Shown in pieces: positions 27,981 through 36,819 of a DNA stretch of 64,000 nt. The DNA is from Candidatus Sumerlaea chitinivorans (GTDB lineage: Bacteria; Sumerlaeota; Sumerlaeia; Sumerlaeales; Sumerlaeaceae): contig CP030759.1 in assembly GCA_003290465.1 (NCBI GenBank), positions 3,100,001 to 3,164,000 of the forward strand. Direction: 5' to 3'. The notes under the pieces were generated by a model. It worked only from the letters and a program-made list of their open reading frames with translations. It ran no database searches and was not told where the DNA came from. Both the position numbers and the translations under genes were made by a program. Position 1 is the stretch's first letter. The number at the start of each line of letters is the position of its first letter.

Positions 27981-29495
27981 TTAATCCCGCGTGAGGGCCA
28001 CAGCGATCCGATCGATGAGCTGAATGACGCGTTGTCCATCGCGGCGGAAACCGTTCACGATGATGCTGTAGTAGCGCTCGCGTCCGCTGTCCGTTCGCAC
28101 GATTCCGGAGAGGGAGCGCACCTCATCAATGAGTCCGGTTTTTCCCATGATGAAGCGGGCACGCGTTCGCGTTTCCGTCGTTTCTTGGAAGCGACTCTTC
28201 AGCGAGCCGCGTTCGCCGCCTATGGGCAAACTCTCGCGCCAGTAAGTGCGATACGGGCCTTGATCCATAAAGCGAATCACTTCTACAAGTTGCCGGGGGG
28301 TCACGCGGTTGCGGTCCGCGAGGCCGGAGCCATCCACCATGCGATGGCCTTCGTGGTACAGTTGCTGCTTTCGGCAGAAGTCCATGACCACTCGGCAACC
28401 AGCGTCAAAACTTCCTTCCCCAAGCTTTGTGCGCCCCAGGTACTTGAGCAGGCAGTCTGCGTAAAAATTCTGACTGACAAGGTTAATGACCTTCACGATT
28501 TCTCGCAACGGAGGCGATTCGCGTTCGGCAATCAACACGCGTTTATAGCGGCGCTGCTCTGCGGGTGTTGGGCGAACGTGCTTGGGCTTGCCTTCCACCG
28601 TGATTCCTGCACTCGTGAGAACTTCATGAAATACCGTGGCAAAGTAAAGTGCTCCATCGTTGACGCTCGCACTGTCCTCTTTCGTGGTTCCCACGGTCAG
28701 CGTCCCTGTGGCTACGATGTCATTTGAACCAGCTTTCCGGAGATACCACCGCTCAGCGGAGCGGCCTTTCGCGACGACACGCACATGGTTGTGGAGCCGC
28801 ACGTACCGAGTGGGCGGGTTGAGGGTGACGTCGGCCAGATCGCCGGGCATCCGCTTCTCGGCCGACCAAAGCAGGTCCACGCAGTTATCGTTGAAAGCCA
28901 GCGCGGAGATCTCTGCCTCGTACCACTCTCCACGCTCGCCCGGATACCAAGTCGGATGGAAGTACTGGTCATCAAAAAGAGTGTCGTCTGCAAGAATCCG
29001 GCCGCGGATGCGGGTGATCCCCAGTGAGGTAAGTGTGTCTGCCCATCGGCGCAACGGAGCGGTCACGTCGCGTTTGTTCGGCTCAAAGCGCCCGGAGATT
29101 GTCGGATCGCCGCCGCCAACCACGTAAAGATTGCCCGGAAGTGTGGGAGTCGTGAGTGGCCCGTCTGTGTAAAGCTTGGTGACAAATCGGTGCTCGGGGC
29201 CAAGCAGGCTCAACCCTGCGGCAGTGGTTAAAAGCTTATTGTTCGATGCGGGTATCATCGGCTTTTCGCCATGGCGATTGACCAAGACCTCGCTCGTTTG
29301 GGCGTCCACCACATAAACGGCGACCGTGGCTTTGGGGTCAATTCCGCTTTGGGCAATAAGGGTTTCGATGTCGGAGGTAAGATCCGAGGCGAGTGCTCGG
29401 GCGCCACTGAGGGACAGTATCAACAGTAATACGATCACAATCAGTTCAGAAAGGCTCCGGGAAACCTCCCACTTACAGAATCTACGCTGACTCAT
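27981..29495 (-). CDS. dacB: D-alanyl-D-alanine carboxypeptidase/endopeptidase, PBP4 type
   Basis: A 504-residue exported enzyme. The start at 29495 is chosen for its GGAGGAG site five bases upstream; a further five in-frame codons precede it without support. The N-terminal hydrophobic segment (ELIVIVLLLILSLSGARALA) is a signal peptide or anchor. All three penicillin-binding motifs are present: SxxK as SNNK (Ser84, Lys87), SxN as SQN in INLVSQNFYADCL, and KTG in MGKTGLIDE near residue 452. The roughly 200-residue insert between the first two motifs is the mark of class C PBP4. It trims or cleaves D-Ala-containing peptide cross-links in the periplasm. It lies 98 bases after the M15 peptidase gene on the same strand, probably in one operon. 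Confidence 0.95.
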   Translation of the reverse strand: MSQRRFCKWEVSRSLSELIVIVLLLILSLSGARALASDLTSDIETLIAQSGIDPKATVAVYVVDAQTSEVLVNRHGEKPMIPASNNKLLTTAAGLSLLGPEHRFVTKLYTDGPLTTPTLPGNLYVVGGGDPTISGRFEPNKRDVTAPLRRWADTLTSLGITRIRGRILADDTLFDDQYFHPTWYPGERGEWYEAEISALAFNDNCVDLLWSAEKRMPGDLADVTLNPPTRYVRLHNHVRVVAKGRSAERWYLRKAGSNDIVATGTLTVGTTKEDSASVNDGALYFATVFHEVLTSAGITVEGKPKHVRPTPAEQRRYKRVLIAERESPPLREIVKVINLVSQNFYADCLLKYLGRTKLGEGSFDAGCRVVMDFCRKQQLYHEGHRMVDGSGLADRNRVTPRQLVEVIRFMDQGPYRTYWRESLPIGGERGSLKSRFQETTETRTRARFIMGKTGLIDEVRSLSGIVRTDSGRERYYSIIVNGFRRDGQRVIQLIDRIAVALTRD

Positions 29496-29593
29496 TGTCT
29501 CCTCCCACAAATTCGAAAGCGGCGTTCATGAAATGCAGGGCGTGCCCCCGCGGGACCACCGAGGTCGAAGCCGCAGAATTCCCACAACTCAGC

Positions 29594-30757
29594 TTACTTG
29601 CCACGAATTTTGTCAAGCACCGTGCGCAGCGGGTTTGTCGCTTTTGTTTCCGCTACATTCTGCGTTGGGGGAGAGCCTGCGCCAGCGCAACCAAAATAGC
29701 GGATGTGCCACGGCTCCACGACTCGTTTCCGTGCACCCGAGCCGCTGACCACCGTAAACCGCCAACCGTAACGCTCGGCATTTTTGGCGAGCCACCGCCC
29801 CTCCGGGGTGTTCGCGAAAGCTGGATTGGTGACGTAGCGTTCGGTGGAGGTGACATCGGCAGTTGTGCCGAGCTGGTGCTCGCTCTTACCCGGCCGAGCC
29901 GCGGTTCTGGAAGCGCGCCCCCGGCGTCCCACCGTCTGGGAGTAGATCCGCTGCTGGTGCCGTATGTCGCGGTATCCGCTGAAGATCCGCAAGGTAAGCC
30001 CCTCGCGTGCCGCGTCACGAAACATGCGCACAAGGGACTCTGCCGCCTCGCGTCTCAAGTACACCGGCTGATTGGCATAGCACCACTCTACGGGAACGAG
30101 CACGAGATCCGTCGGCATGAAATCGGGAGGAAGCTGATCGCGGTACGCATCCTCACCACCAATCGGCAGATCGCGTCCATTGAGTCCGCGCCCGCGCAGC
30201 TCGAGCGGGATCGGTGCTCCGGCTGGGCGCGTCCGGTAATCGGTATTGAAGCTGCGCGCAGCTGGAATTAGCGAAGCTACCACTGCACGGGTACGCTCGT
30301 AGGTGAGCGAAGAGAACTGAGAGACCGCGTCCGTCGGTAGAGACGCAAGCTTGCGATCCGCGGAATCCGATACGCCGGCTTTTGGGGTAGGTAGGGCGAT
30401 GGGAGAGGGGGCTTCCGCCGGACGGCTGCCTTTCTGAGCGCGAACCGCCGAAGCGTTGCGGGCCTGCTCCACTTGGTTTGCCGTGTCAGCCTCGGCGTAG
30501 AAATTCGGCGAGACGTTTTGGGCAGGCGGCGCTGGAGAAGGGGGCGGCAGAGTTCGCTTCGCCGTATCGTGAGCCGTTTGTCGGCCTTTTTTAGTAGGGG
30601 CTGCCGCCGGTGTTGGGGGGGCTCCGGTTTTTGCTGGGCGAACAATTCGAATGGTCGGACGCGGCGTTGTGAGCTGGTTGGGACTCACCGGCGCCGCGAG
30701 GCAGCACGCAACCATCGTCACGAGCACTCCGAAGCATGCAACCCTACGCCCAAACAT
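29594..30757 (-). CDS. Exported M15 (VanY-like) D-Ala-D-Ala carboxypeptidase
   Basis: A 387-residue protein from the ATG at 30757; a TTG at 30793 would add 12 residues, and neither has a strong ribosome site. A signal peptide (GVLVTMVACCLAAPVS) is followed by about 150 residues of Pro/Ala-rich linker. The C-terminal 200 residues are the M15B catalytic domain: IFSGYRDIRHQQRIY, SEHQLGTTADVTS (zinc ligands His and Asp) and VEPWHIRYFG (catalytic Glu, ligand His). It should remove terminal D-Ala from muropeptides or precursors. Being ahead of dacB, and near the amidase, it is part of a wall-remodelling block. No vanHAX-type resistance genes are present, so housekeeping is likelier than antibiotic resistance. 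Confidence 0.9.
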   Translation of the reverse strand: MFGRRVACFGVLVTMVACCLAAPVSPNQLTTPRPTIRIVRPAKTGAPPTPAAAPTKKGRQTAHDTAKRTLPPPSPAPPAQNVSPNFYAEADTANQVEQARNASAVRAQKGSRPAEAPSPIALPTPKAGVSDSADRKLASLPTDAVSQFSSLTYERTRAVVASLIPAARSFNTDYRTRPAGAPIPLELRGRGLNGRDLPIGGEDAYRDQLPPDFMPTDLVLVPVEWCYANQPVYLRREAAESLVRMFRDAAREGLTLRIFSGYRDIRHQQRIYSQTVGRRGRASRTAARPGKSEHQLGTTADVTSTERYVTNPAFANTPEGRWLAKNAERYGWRFTVVSGSGARKRVVEPWHIRYFGCAGAGSPPTQNVAETKATNPLRTVLDKIRGK

Positions 30758-31051
30758 GCATGTTTGATAGGGCGCAAGTTCTTTCCCACGCAAGGAAAAC
30801 GAAGCGGTTGCCTTCCCTTTTGGTTGACCACCAAGACAACCGGAGCGGGGGGATTAGGATGGGGCGTGAAGGTGCCCCCAAATGATCTTCGTAGTGCCAG
30901 CGTGTGATTGGTGGAGGACGAGTTGCCTTGTGCGGGATAAACTGAGTTTCAAACCGAGAAAGACGCGACCTGAAACTTAGCGTTCTCCGGAAAAGAGACC
31001 AGCGGGAACGTGAGCCGCTTCTCACGGCAGGACCAAGAGAATTCCTCTGGC
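30758..31051. other. Intergenic region between VanY-like gene and second pseudopilin
   Basis: About 300 bases upstream of the M15 peptidase gene. It should contain that operon's promoter on the minus strand. I could not identify a convincing -35/-10 pair or a small gene. Confidence 0.4.
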
Positions 31052-31094
31052 AAAGAAATTGGCGACTGGGATTTCCGAAAATCCCAGTCGCCAA
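31052..31094 (-). terminator. Strong intrinsic terminator of the second pseudopilin gene
   Basis: TTGGCGACTGGGATTT (31059-31074) and AAATCCCAGTCGCCAA (31079-31094) form a perfect 16-bp stem with loop CCGA. On the minus strand the stem is followed by TTTCTTTG. It lies 29 bases after the pseudopilin stop. Confidence 0.92.
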
Positions 31095-31122
31095 CCGAAA
31101 CGGATTTCACCAAGACAACGAA

Positions 31123-31857
31123 TTACCGCTGGAAGTCGATGGCTTTCACTAAGCCCGAGCCCGCAGCGTAGCCGCTTCCGCTCACCTTGCCGTACGAAGC
31201 GCCACCTGCACGGAAGATGCTACCACGCGATACCGTGCCGTTGGTCGGGTCGTAGAGCAAGCTGACGCAGTCGCCGACTTTGTCCACACCGTCGTTGGCG
31301 AGAACGCCGCCGAGGTTATAGTAGCAACCATCTGGACCCGTCGAGTGCAACAGCCACGCACGCGCCCGCATGTCCAACGCTGGGTTGGTGAAGGAGTCCG
31401 CGGGCACAACCGGGCGCTGATCGCTGTTCCACGACTGATAGATCAACAGGTTCAGCTTTGCAGCGACATCCGAGCCCGTCAGGGCCGTGGGAGCTGTCAG
31501 AGCGTTGATCGCTGCAGCCGTAGCAGCGCTATAGCGGCCCTTGTAGTTGAACGGATCCTTGAAGCTCACCGACGATACATACGCTACTGGCGTCGAGAGA
31601 CGCTCGAGGTATTTGTCGGTGGTGAAGCTGTCGCTTGGGTCGCCGAGTGCTGTTCCACGGTTATTGCACGGCGGGTATGCGTTATTGTCCACATAGTACG
31701 ACTCCAGTGCCGTGGCCATGGACCGCATGTCGGCTTTGACGCGACTCACCTTCGATCGGGTTTGGGCCTCAAGGAAGTTCGGAACCGCGATTGCGGCAAG
31801 AATAGCAATAATGGCCACCACGATCAGCAACTCGATAAGCGTAAATCCCTTCTTCAT
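31123..31857 (-). CDS. Second solitary pseudopilin
   Basis: A 244-residue protein. The ATG at 31857 gives a four-residue leader MKKG, cut before FTLIELLIVVAIIAILAAIA with Glu at +5; GAGGTG lies nine bases upstream. The N-terminal 50 residues are almost identical to those of the pseudopilin at 17770-18363 (NFLEAQTRSKVSRVKADMRS), while the middle is unrelated and longer. The end again contains LLYDPTNGTVSRGSIF, a motif shared by both. The globular part is rich in Tyr, Asn and Ala with two Cys pairs possible. No pilus or secretion genes are adjacent. It ends in a very strong terminator, which suits a highly expressed single gene. Confidence 0.93.
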   Translation of the reverse strand: MKKGFTLIELLIVVAIIAILAAIAVPNFLEAQTRSKVSRVKADMRSMATALESYYVDNNAYPPCNNRGTALGDPSDSFTTDKYLERLSTPVAYVSSVSFKDPFNYKGRYSAATAAAINALTAPTALTGSDVAAKLNLLIYQSWNSDQRPVVPADSFTNPALDMRARAWLLHSTGPDGCYYNLGGVLANDGVDKVGDCVSLLYDPTNGTVSRGSIFRAGGASYGKVSGSGYAAGSGLVKAIDFQR

Positions 31858-32020
31858 ACATTTCACCTCTCTTCCCTTCAATTCGTCCTGCTACTGCAGG
31901 AACACAACCCTGTAAAAAATCTCTGTGCCGTATTTCAATGAAAAAATGCAAGCATTCGTTGACAAAATCGTGAACCCTTTGCTCAAAAGCTCTGTCTTGA
32001 TCGTGGAAGAGAGGCCAACG

Positions 32021-32911
32021 ATGTTTGTGCAACCCAAAACCATCGAGGAAGCCCTGACGCTCAAAGCAAAGTATGGGGCTCAGGGGGCGTTTATCGCCGG
32101 CGGAACGGATCTCATCGTGCTCATGAATCACGGGCGCACGCCAGCGAACGTATTCATTGATCTGAGCCATGTGGAGGGGCTCGACTTTCTCGAGCGTGTG
32201 CAGCTTCCCTCCCGCGATCCGCTGCTTGCGAACCTGCAAGACAAGGAAGCGTATGTGTGTGGCCCAGCGGTAACTTTTGCGCGGTTGGCGGACTTACCGG
32301 TTCGCTGCTTGGCCGAGGCGGCCCGGAGTGTGGGCGGGCCGCAAATCCGCAATCGTGGAACAATTGCGGGCAATCTTGCCACCGCCTCGCCTGCCGGAGA
32401 CGGCTCTACAGCCTTACTCTCCCTCGACGCATGGGTGGAACTGCGCAGCCGATCCCAAACACGTGTCATGCCGTTGCGAGACTTTTTCGTGGGATATCGC
32501 AAGACCGCGCTTGGGCCTGACGAGCTGATCTCACGCATTGCGTTTCCTGCCACTTGGCGCACGGGGTGGCGCAAGCTCGGTAAACGCGGAGCGATGAACA
32601 TCTCCCTGGTCTGTTGCTCGGTGGGCGTTGGCCCCGATTGGACCTTTCATGTCGCGTTTGGGAGCGTAGGCCCTTACCCGCTTGTGGCGCCGCAAACGGC
32701 GGAGTTCTTGACGGACGCTGCCCGCACGAAAGGCGAAGTCCCCGTGGATGCGGCAACGCTTGAAGAAGCAGCACGGTTGGCCGCGCAGGAGGTACGCCCC
32801 ATCGACGATTTCCGTGGCAGCGCCGACTATCGCCGCGCCATGGCCGGCACACTCCTCAAGAAAGTCTTGCGCTCGTTGGCCGGCCTCGAGCCAGCCGTGG
32901 CAATCCATTAG
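32021..32911 (+). CDS. FAD-binding subunit of a xanthine-dehydrogenase-family molybdoenzyme (CoxM-like), orphan
   Basis: A 296-residue protein from the ATG at 32021 (MFVQPKTIEEAL), with GGAAGAGAGG upstream. The FAD-binding fold has the two flavin loops FIAGGTDLIVLM and RNRGTIAGNLATASPAGD. The C-terminal CO-dehydrogenase flavoprotein-like domain (about 180-290) ends with DFRGSADYRRAMAG, typical of the family. In known enzymes this medium subunit passes electrons from the 2Fe-2S small subunit to FAD and NAD. The large molybdopterin and small Fe-S subunits are absent here, so the gene is either separated from its partners or used alone. It stands 114 bases before tRNA-Pro. Confidence 0.92.
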   Translation: MFVQPKTIEEALTLKAKYGAQGAFIAGGTDLIVLMNHGRTPANVFIDLSHVEGLDFLERVQLPSRDPLLANLQDKEAYVCGPAVTFARLADLPVRCLAEAARSVGGPQIRNRGTIAGNLATASPAGDGSTALLSLDAWVELRSRSQTRVMPLRDFFVGYRKTALGPDELISRIAFPATWRTGWRKLGKRGAMNISLVCCSVGVGPDWTFHVAFGSVGPYPLVAPQTAEFLTDAARTKGEVPVDAATLEEAARLAAQEVRPIDDFRGSADYRRAMAGTLLKKVLRSLAGLEPAVAIH

Positions 32912-33025
32912 ACCCCAAGCGTTGGGGGGACACTCAAACGTGTAGCGCTTCAGCGCAGCGTTTGCATCGCAGTCGCGCCTGTGAATAAGAGCACTCGCGA
33001 AACACTAAAAAATCGGTGAAAAGGT

Positions 33026-33102
33026 CGGGGCGTAGCGCAGCCTGGTAGCGTACCTGAATGGGGTTCAGGTGGTCGCTGGTTCAAATCCAGTCGCCCCGAC
33101 CA
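33026..33102 (+). tRNA. tRNA-Pro (anticodon GGG)
   Basis: A complete cloverleaf of 77 bases with encoded CCA. The acceptor stem is CGGGGCG (33026-33032) with CGCCCCG (33092-33098), discriminator A at 33099 and CCA at 33100-33102. The D stem is GCGC/GCGT, and the anticodon stem CCTGA/TCAGG encloses loop ATGGGGT with anticodon GGG at 33060-33062. The T stem GCTGG/CCAGT carries loop TTCAAAT. Confidence 0.97.
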
Positions 33103-33376
33103 TTTCCCTTTTCGAGACGGGTTAGCGCTGTTTCTGTCCGATTCTCTCACCTATCGCGCATCTCGGGTTCCACAACCTTGCGCACTCCAGAAACTGTGGT
33201 GTACCATGAGTTGTTAAACCCTCGGAAATGCCTTGGCGCGAGATTACTTTTGCCATGACTTGCGCTTGCCGAAATCCTCCTGTAAGCGACATGAATCAAA
33301 TGCGTTGCAGAACTTTTTTGTCATGAGGCAGGGTTTCGTGCTTGTGGCTTCACAGTGACTTGGAATCAGGGTAGGT

Positions 33377-34528
33377 ATGGGCTTAGCGAATATAGATATT
33401 CGTTGGATTGAGGAATCCGCACGTAAGGCTGCAAAGCATCAGCTTGAAGTGCTCTCGACTCTTCAGTGTGACGTAAGCCACCTTGAAGTTATCCAGCTTC
33501 CGCGCACAGCGAGGCAGGTCCCAGCGTGTGGGGTTGTAGCCTCGGATGCCGGTTTGGTTTCGATCGCACTCTCGCCTTTTCACCTCGAACTATTGCATGT
33601 GGCAGATGACCTTGGACGCGTTCACGTCTGCGAGTTTTTTCCGCTCACTACGCTCGCGAATGATTTGGAGGAGATTTTCAGATCCAACAAAGTTTTGAGC
33701 GAGTTCGTGCAGCGGCTTGAGTGCCAGTGGCATGAGCTATCGGAATTATGGCAAACGTCGAAGCGCCATCAGCCGCCAATGCCGCGTGATGTCCGGCTCG
33801 TAGCGGACACGTTGCGTGAGATTGCTGAGTGGGCGGTTCTCATGGAATTGGCCTGTGAAACCCACGATGGTGAGCACGTGACTGGCATAGAGGTTGGTGG
33901 GGCGCAATTGCGCAAAGTCGTGATGCACGATGGCATGCTCCGGTCAGTTGCTCTTCGCAACGATGTCGTTCAGGAACGGCTTCCACGGTGGTGGCGGGAG
34001 GTTGGGTGGAGAGAGCACGGCTCGATTATTGTGGGCGTTGGCAAATCGTCGGTTCTGTGGCACCGATTAGCTCTTTCGTTGAGCCTCGACAGTCGAGTGC
34101 GAGGCACGGACTACTGCTTCATCCCGATACCGGCCGAGGTTGAAGCCCAGCTCACCCGCAATCCGTCCGGCCGACGTCTTGGGTTTGGGCAATTGGTTCT
34201 CCTGAAGACCCGCCCTGAGGAACTGGGGATGCTGCTTCCGATCGACCTGCCAGAATGGGTGTTCGCGGACCCCGAGCTTGTCAAAACAGTGCTCAGTGAA
34301 GTGTTGGCGACGTGCCAGACAACATTCCCAACGCCGGGATATCCGGCTCCGTTAGGTGCGGCTCACGAGGCGTCGCGGCTTTCGGACTTCGACGCAACTA
34401 TTGTGCGCGATTTGCTCATTCAAGCTCTCAGCAAGGAACTGTCTACAGTAGAATTTGAACGCATGCTTCGATTTTGGGCTTTCCAACGTGACAAATGGCC
34501 GAAAACCGGTCGGTTGGGGCGCGATTAG
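33377..34528 (+). CDS. nurA: NurA-family 5'-3' nuclease
   Basis: A 383-residue protein preceded by AGGGTAGGT. It fits the NurA fold, an RNase-H-like Mn-dependent nuclease that works with the HerA translocase in DNA end resection. An Asp in the first strand is in GVVASDAGLVSI (Asp57), a second is in MHDGMLRS (Asp185), followed by IIVGVGKSSVLWH (the conserved strand with Lys). The C-terminal signature FPTPGYPAPLGAAHEASRLS supplies the family's conserved His. The expected catalytic acids are therefore present, though I cannot align every position by eye. Its stop is 29 bases before the herA start, on the same strand, so the two are surely co-transcribed. No Mre11/Rad50 genes are in the window. 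The unit starts 274 bases after tRNA-Pro. Confidence 0.85.
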   Translation: MGLANIDIRWIEESARKAAKHQLEVLSTLQCDVSHLEVIQLPRTARQVPACGVVASDAGLVSIALSPFHLELLHVADDLGRVHVCEFFPLTTLANDLEEIFRSNKVLSEFVQRLECQWHELSELWQTSKRHQPPMPRDVRLVADTLREIAEWAVLMELACETHDGEHVTGIEVGGAQLRKVVMHDGMLRSVALRNDVVQERLPRWWREVGWREHGSIIVGVGKSSVLWHRLALSLSLDSRVRGTDYCFIPIPAEVEAQLTRNPSGRRLGFGQLVLLKTRPEELGMLLPIDLPEWVFADPELVKTVLSEVLATCQTTFPTPGYPAPLGAAHEASRLSDFDATIVRDLLIQALSKELSTVEFERMLRFWAFQRDKWPKTGRLGRD

Positions 34529-34557
34529 CTTTCACAAGGGTAGGAGGATGCATTGAA

Positions 34558-36819
34558 ATGGATGACCTGATGCGTGAGCGCCTCGGAGTTTTCCGGGGCT
34601 TCGGAGAATCCCGCTACGAAGTCGTGAGTGATGTTCTCATTCCCTATCGTGAGCGTCGCCATGTTCCGCTTCAAGGTGGTTACCTTGTCGTAAGCGTGGA
34701 GGATTTCGATGGAAAACGCTGCGGAGTGCTCGGCCGAGTCATCCGTGCCTATCCGATTGGAGACCTTCTGGGGAGCGCGGGAGAGGATTATTTGGTCGAT
34801 CTCATGCGCCTCGATCAGGAAGTTCCGGAAGCCGTTCGTGTTTCTCGGCTGCGATACCGTGTGAGTTTGCGCCTGCTGGGTCAGGTTACAGTAGAGGCGG
34901 ACGGCTGTGTGCGCTTCACGCCGTCTCTTCGCATGACGCCGCATGTGGGGGCACCTGTGGGATTACCGTCGGATAAAGTTCTGCGCATCCTTGCTTCGGG
35001 CGTTGCGCAAGAGGGCGAGCCCATCGGAGCGCACATTGGTTACTTGGCCATTGGTGATCTGGCTTTCGATGGTTCTCGGCGAGTCAATGGGCGTTGTTTT
35101 CCAGTCCATTTGCGTATGAATTCGCTGGTTGGAAGGCGCTCCGCCGTGTTTGCGCGGGCAGGGATGGGAAAATCCAATTTTGTAAAAGTCCTCTTGTCGC
35201 GCCTGTATCAGGACCCATCGCAATCGGTTGGCACGATTGTGATTGATCCAGAGGGGGAGTACGCCATGAGCAATGCGTCCGAGCCCGGACTTCTCGATCT
35301 GCCATCGCTCGCCGGACGCGTGCTCTTGTTTACGGACCGCAAGGACATTGCCCCCAAATATCGCGAATCCATTGGCGGACGTTGTCGAATCAATTTCAAA
35401 GATCTTTCGCCTCAGGAAGTTGTTGCGAATGCGATACCAGAGGAAAAACAGGATGCGGTCTTTGCCAATACTCTTCGCGGTCTCGACCGCAGCGCATGGA
35501 CATGCTTGGTGGATTTGCTGGCGAAGGATCGTTTTCGGACCAACCCGAATGATGTGGCTTCAATCATTCAGCGGCGAATCAAAGGGGCCGACGGCGAGGA
35601 CGTGATTTGCGGGGCGATCATCAACAATGTGGTTCCCGTGCTCCAGCGATTGCACGACAGCGAGTCCACCCTCTTCGAGCACACGTTTGAACACCTGCGG
35701 CGGGGAGGCATCGTCATCCTCGATGTCTCCATGCTCTCAAGTACGGACGCCCAGCGGCTGAGCGGGTGGCTTTTGCACAAAGTTTTTGCGAACAACCAGC
35801 TTCATTACACCACCGCGCGCGAGGATCAAAACCTCCAGCGGCCTTTACTCATTCCCACACTTGCCGTTCTCGAAGAGGCTCAATACTACTTAGGTAGTCG
35901 CGAAGCTCGTGAGGATTCCCCATTCGTGCGATGGTTCAAAGAGGGACGAAAGTACCAACTGGGGAGCGTCATCGTGACTCAGCAACCCGGCGCAGTACCG
36001 GTTGAGCTCATTTCGCAATGCGACAACTTCTTTGTCTTTCACTTGCTCAGTGGGGTGGATCTCGACGCTCTGGGACGCGCAAATTTTCACTACAGCTCGG
36101 ACATTCTCAACATGATCGCCAGTGAGCCGATCCCGGGTAACTGCTACTTGTGGTCAAGTCGTGGATTGAGTGTGGTCACGTGCGCCCGGATTCTCTCTTT
36201 CTCTCAACTCGTAGCAGAAGACCAGAACAAAGCCCGCGAGGGCATGCCGAGTGAGCAAGTTGCGCAGGACGTGGCGCCGAACGCCGTTTCTGCGATGCCT
36301 GTTCCGTCTTCCACGGCTCATGCTAATCAAGCCCGGGATGCGATCGAAATTCTTGCCCAAGTCGTCGAAGAGGTACTCCACTTCGGGAGCGGTTTAGCAA
36401 TTCGGCCCGTGCGAAGCCGCAAGCTGCTCAAGGCAGGTGCCTCAGATGCGGACTATCCACCCGCTGAAAAGTTGGTTGTGATCAATGCTTACAATCTTCG
36501 CTTTCAGGTGGCGGACGAAATCGAAAAGAGGTATCCGGAGTCCGAAGAGAACGTGGGGCTGCGGGAACAATTACTTGAAGGCTTTGCCGAACGGCGAATC
36601 GTCAAGGAGCCAAAGTTGCAGCGTGTGCTGTGCGAGCGTGGATACTCACCACCTGCACTCATTGCACGGGCCAAGAACCCGGCCAAGAATAAAGACGAGG
36701 ACTTCTTTGTGCTTCTGCGCGATCGCTTGAAATCATCCGCGCGCATCAGAAAAGAAGACGGCTTGGATGTCTCGATTATGCCGATGGGGGGCCAGACTTC
36801 CGAAAGTGATCGCAAGTAA
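34558..36819 (+). CDS. herA: HerA-family hexameric DNA translocase/ATPase
   Basis: A 753-residue protein. The ATG at 34558 has GGAGG ten bases upstream; an ATG at 34495 would overlap nurA by 34 bases and lacks a site. An N-terminal HAS-barrel-like region includes GVLGRVIRAYP. The Walker A is ARAGMGKSNFVK (about 199-210), followed by VIDPEGEYAMS. The Walker B strand is GGIVILDVSML (about 382), and later motifs are LAVLEEAQYYLG and SVIVTQQPGAVP. This is the FtsK/HerA P-loop set. HerA pumps DNA to the NurA nuclease. The C-terminal 170 residues beyond the ATPase are unusual (helical, charged, ending in a basic region) and may bind DNA or a partner. Bacterial HerA proteins with nuclease partners occur both in repair and in phage defence. 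Confidence 0.9.
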   Translation: MDDLMRERLGVFRGFGESRYEVVSDVLIPYRERRHVPLQGGYLVVSVEDFDGKRCGVLGRVIRAYPIGDLLGSAGEDYLVDLMRLDQEVPEAVRVSRLRYRVSLRLLGQVTVEADGCVRFTPSLRMTPHVGAPVGLPSDKVLRILASGVAQEGEPIGAHIGYLAIGDLAFDGSRRVNGRCFPVHLRMNSLVGRRSAVFARAGMGKSNFVKVLLSRLYQDPSQSVGTIVIDPEGEYAMSNASEPGLLDLPSLAGRVLLFTDRKDIAPKYRESIGGRCRINFKDLSPQEVVANAIPEEKQDAVFANTLRGLDRSAWTCLVDLLAKDRFRTNPNDVASIIQRRIKGADGEDVICGAIINNVVPVLQRLHDSESTLFEHTFEHLRRGGIVILDVSMLSSTDAQRLSGWLLHKVFANNQLHYTTAREDQNLQRPLLIPTLAVLEEAQYYLGSREAREDSPFVRWFKEGRKYQLGSVIVTQQPGAVPVELISQCDNFFVFHLLSGVDLDALGRANFHYSSDILNMIASEPIPGNCYLWSSRGLSVVTCARILSFSQLVAEDQNKAREGMPSEQVAQDVAPNAVSAMPVPSSTAHANQARDAIEILAQVVEEVLHFGSGLAIRPVRSRKLLKAGASDADYPPAEKLVVINAYNLRFQVADEIEKRYPESEENVGLREQLLEGFAERRIVKEPKLQRVLCERGYSPPALIARAKNPAKNKDEDFFVLLRDRLKSSARIRKEDGLDVSIMPMGGQTSESDRK

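Noticed and set aside
27930-28727. A 265-codon plus-strand frame over dacB
   Set aside because: Antisense to the three penicillin-binding motifs; His/Arg-rich.
29594-30757. Reading the VanY-like peptidase as glycopeptide resistance
   Set aside because: No vanH, vanA/ligase, vanX or vanRS-type genes are nearby; its partner is dacB, which fits ordinary wall turnover.
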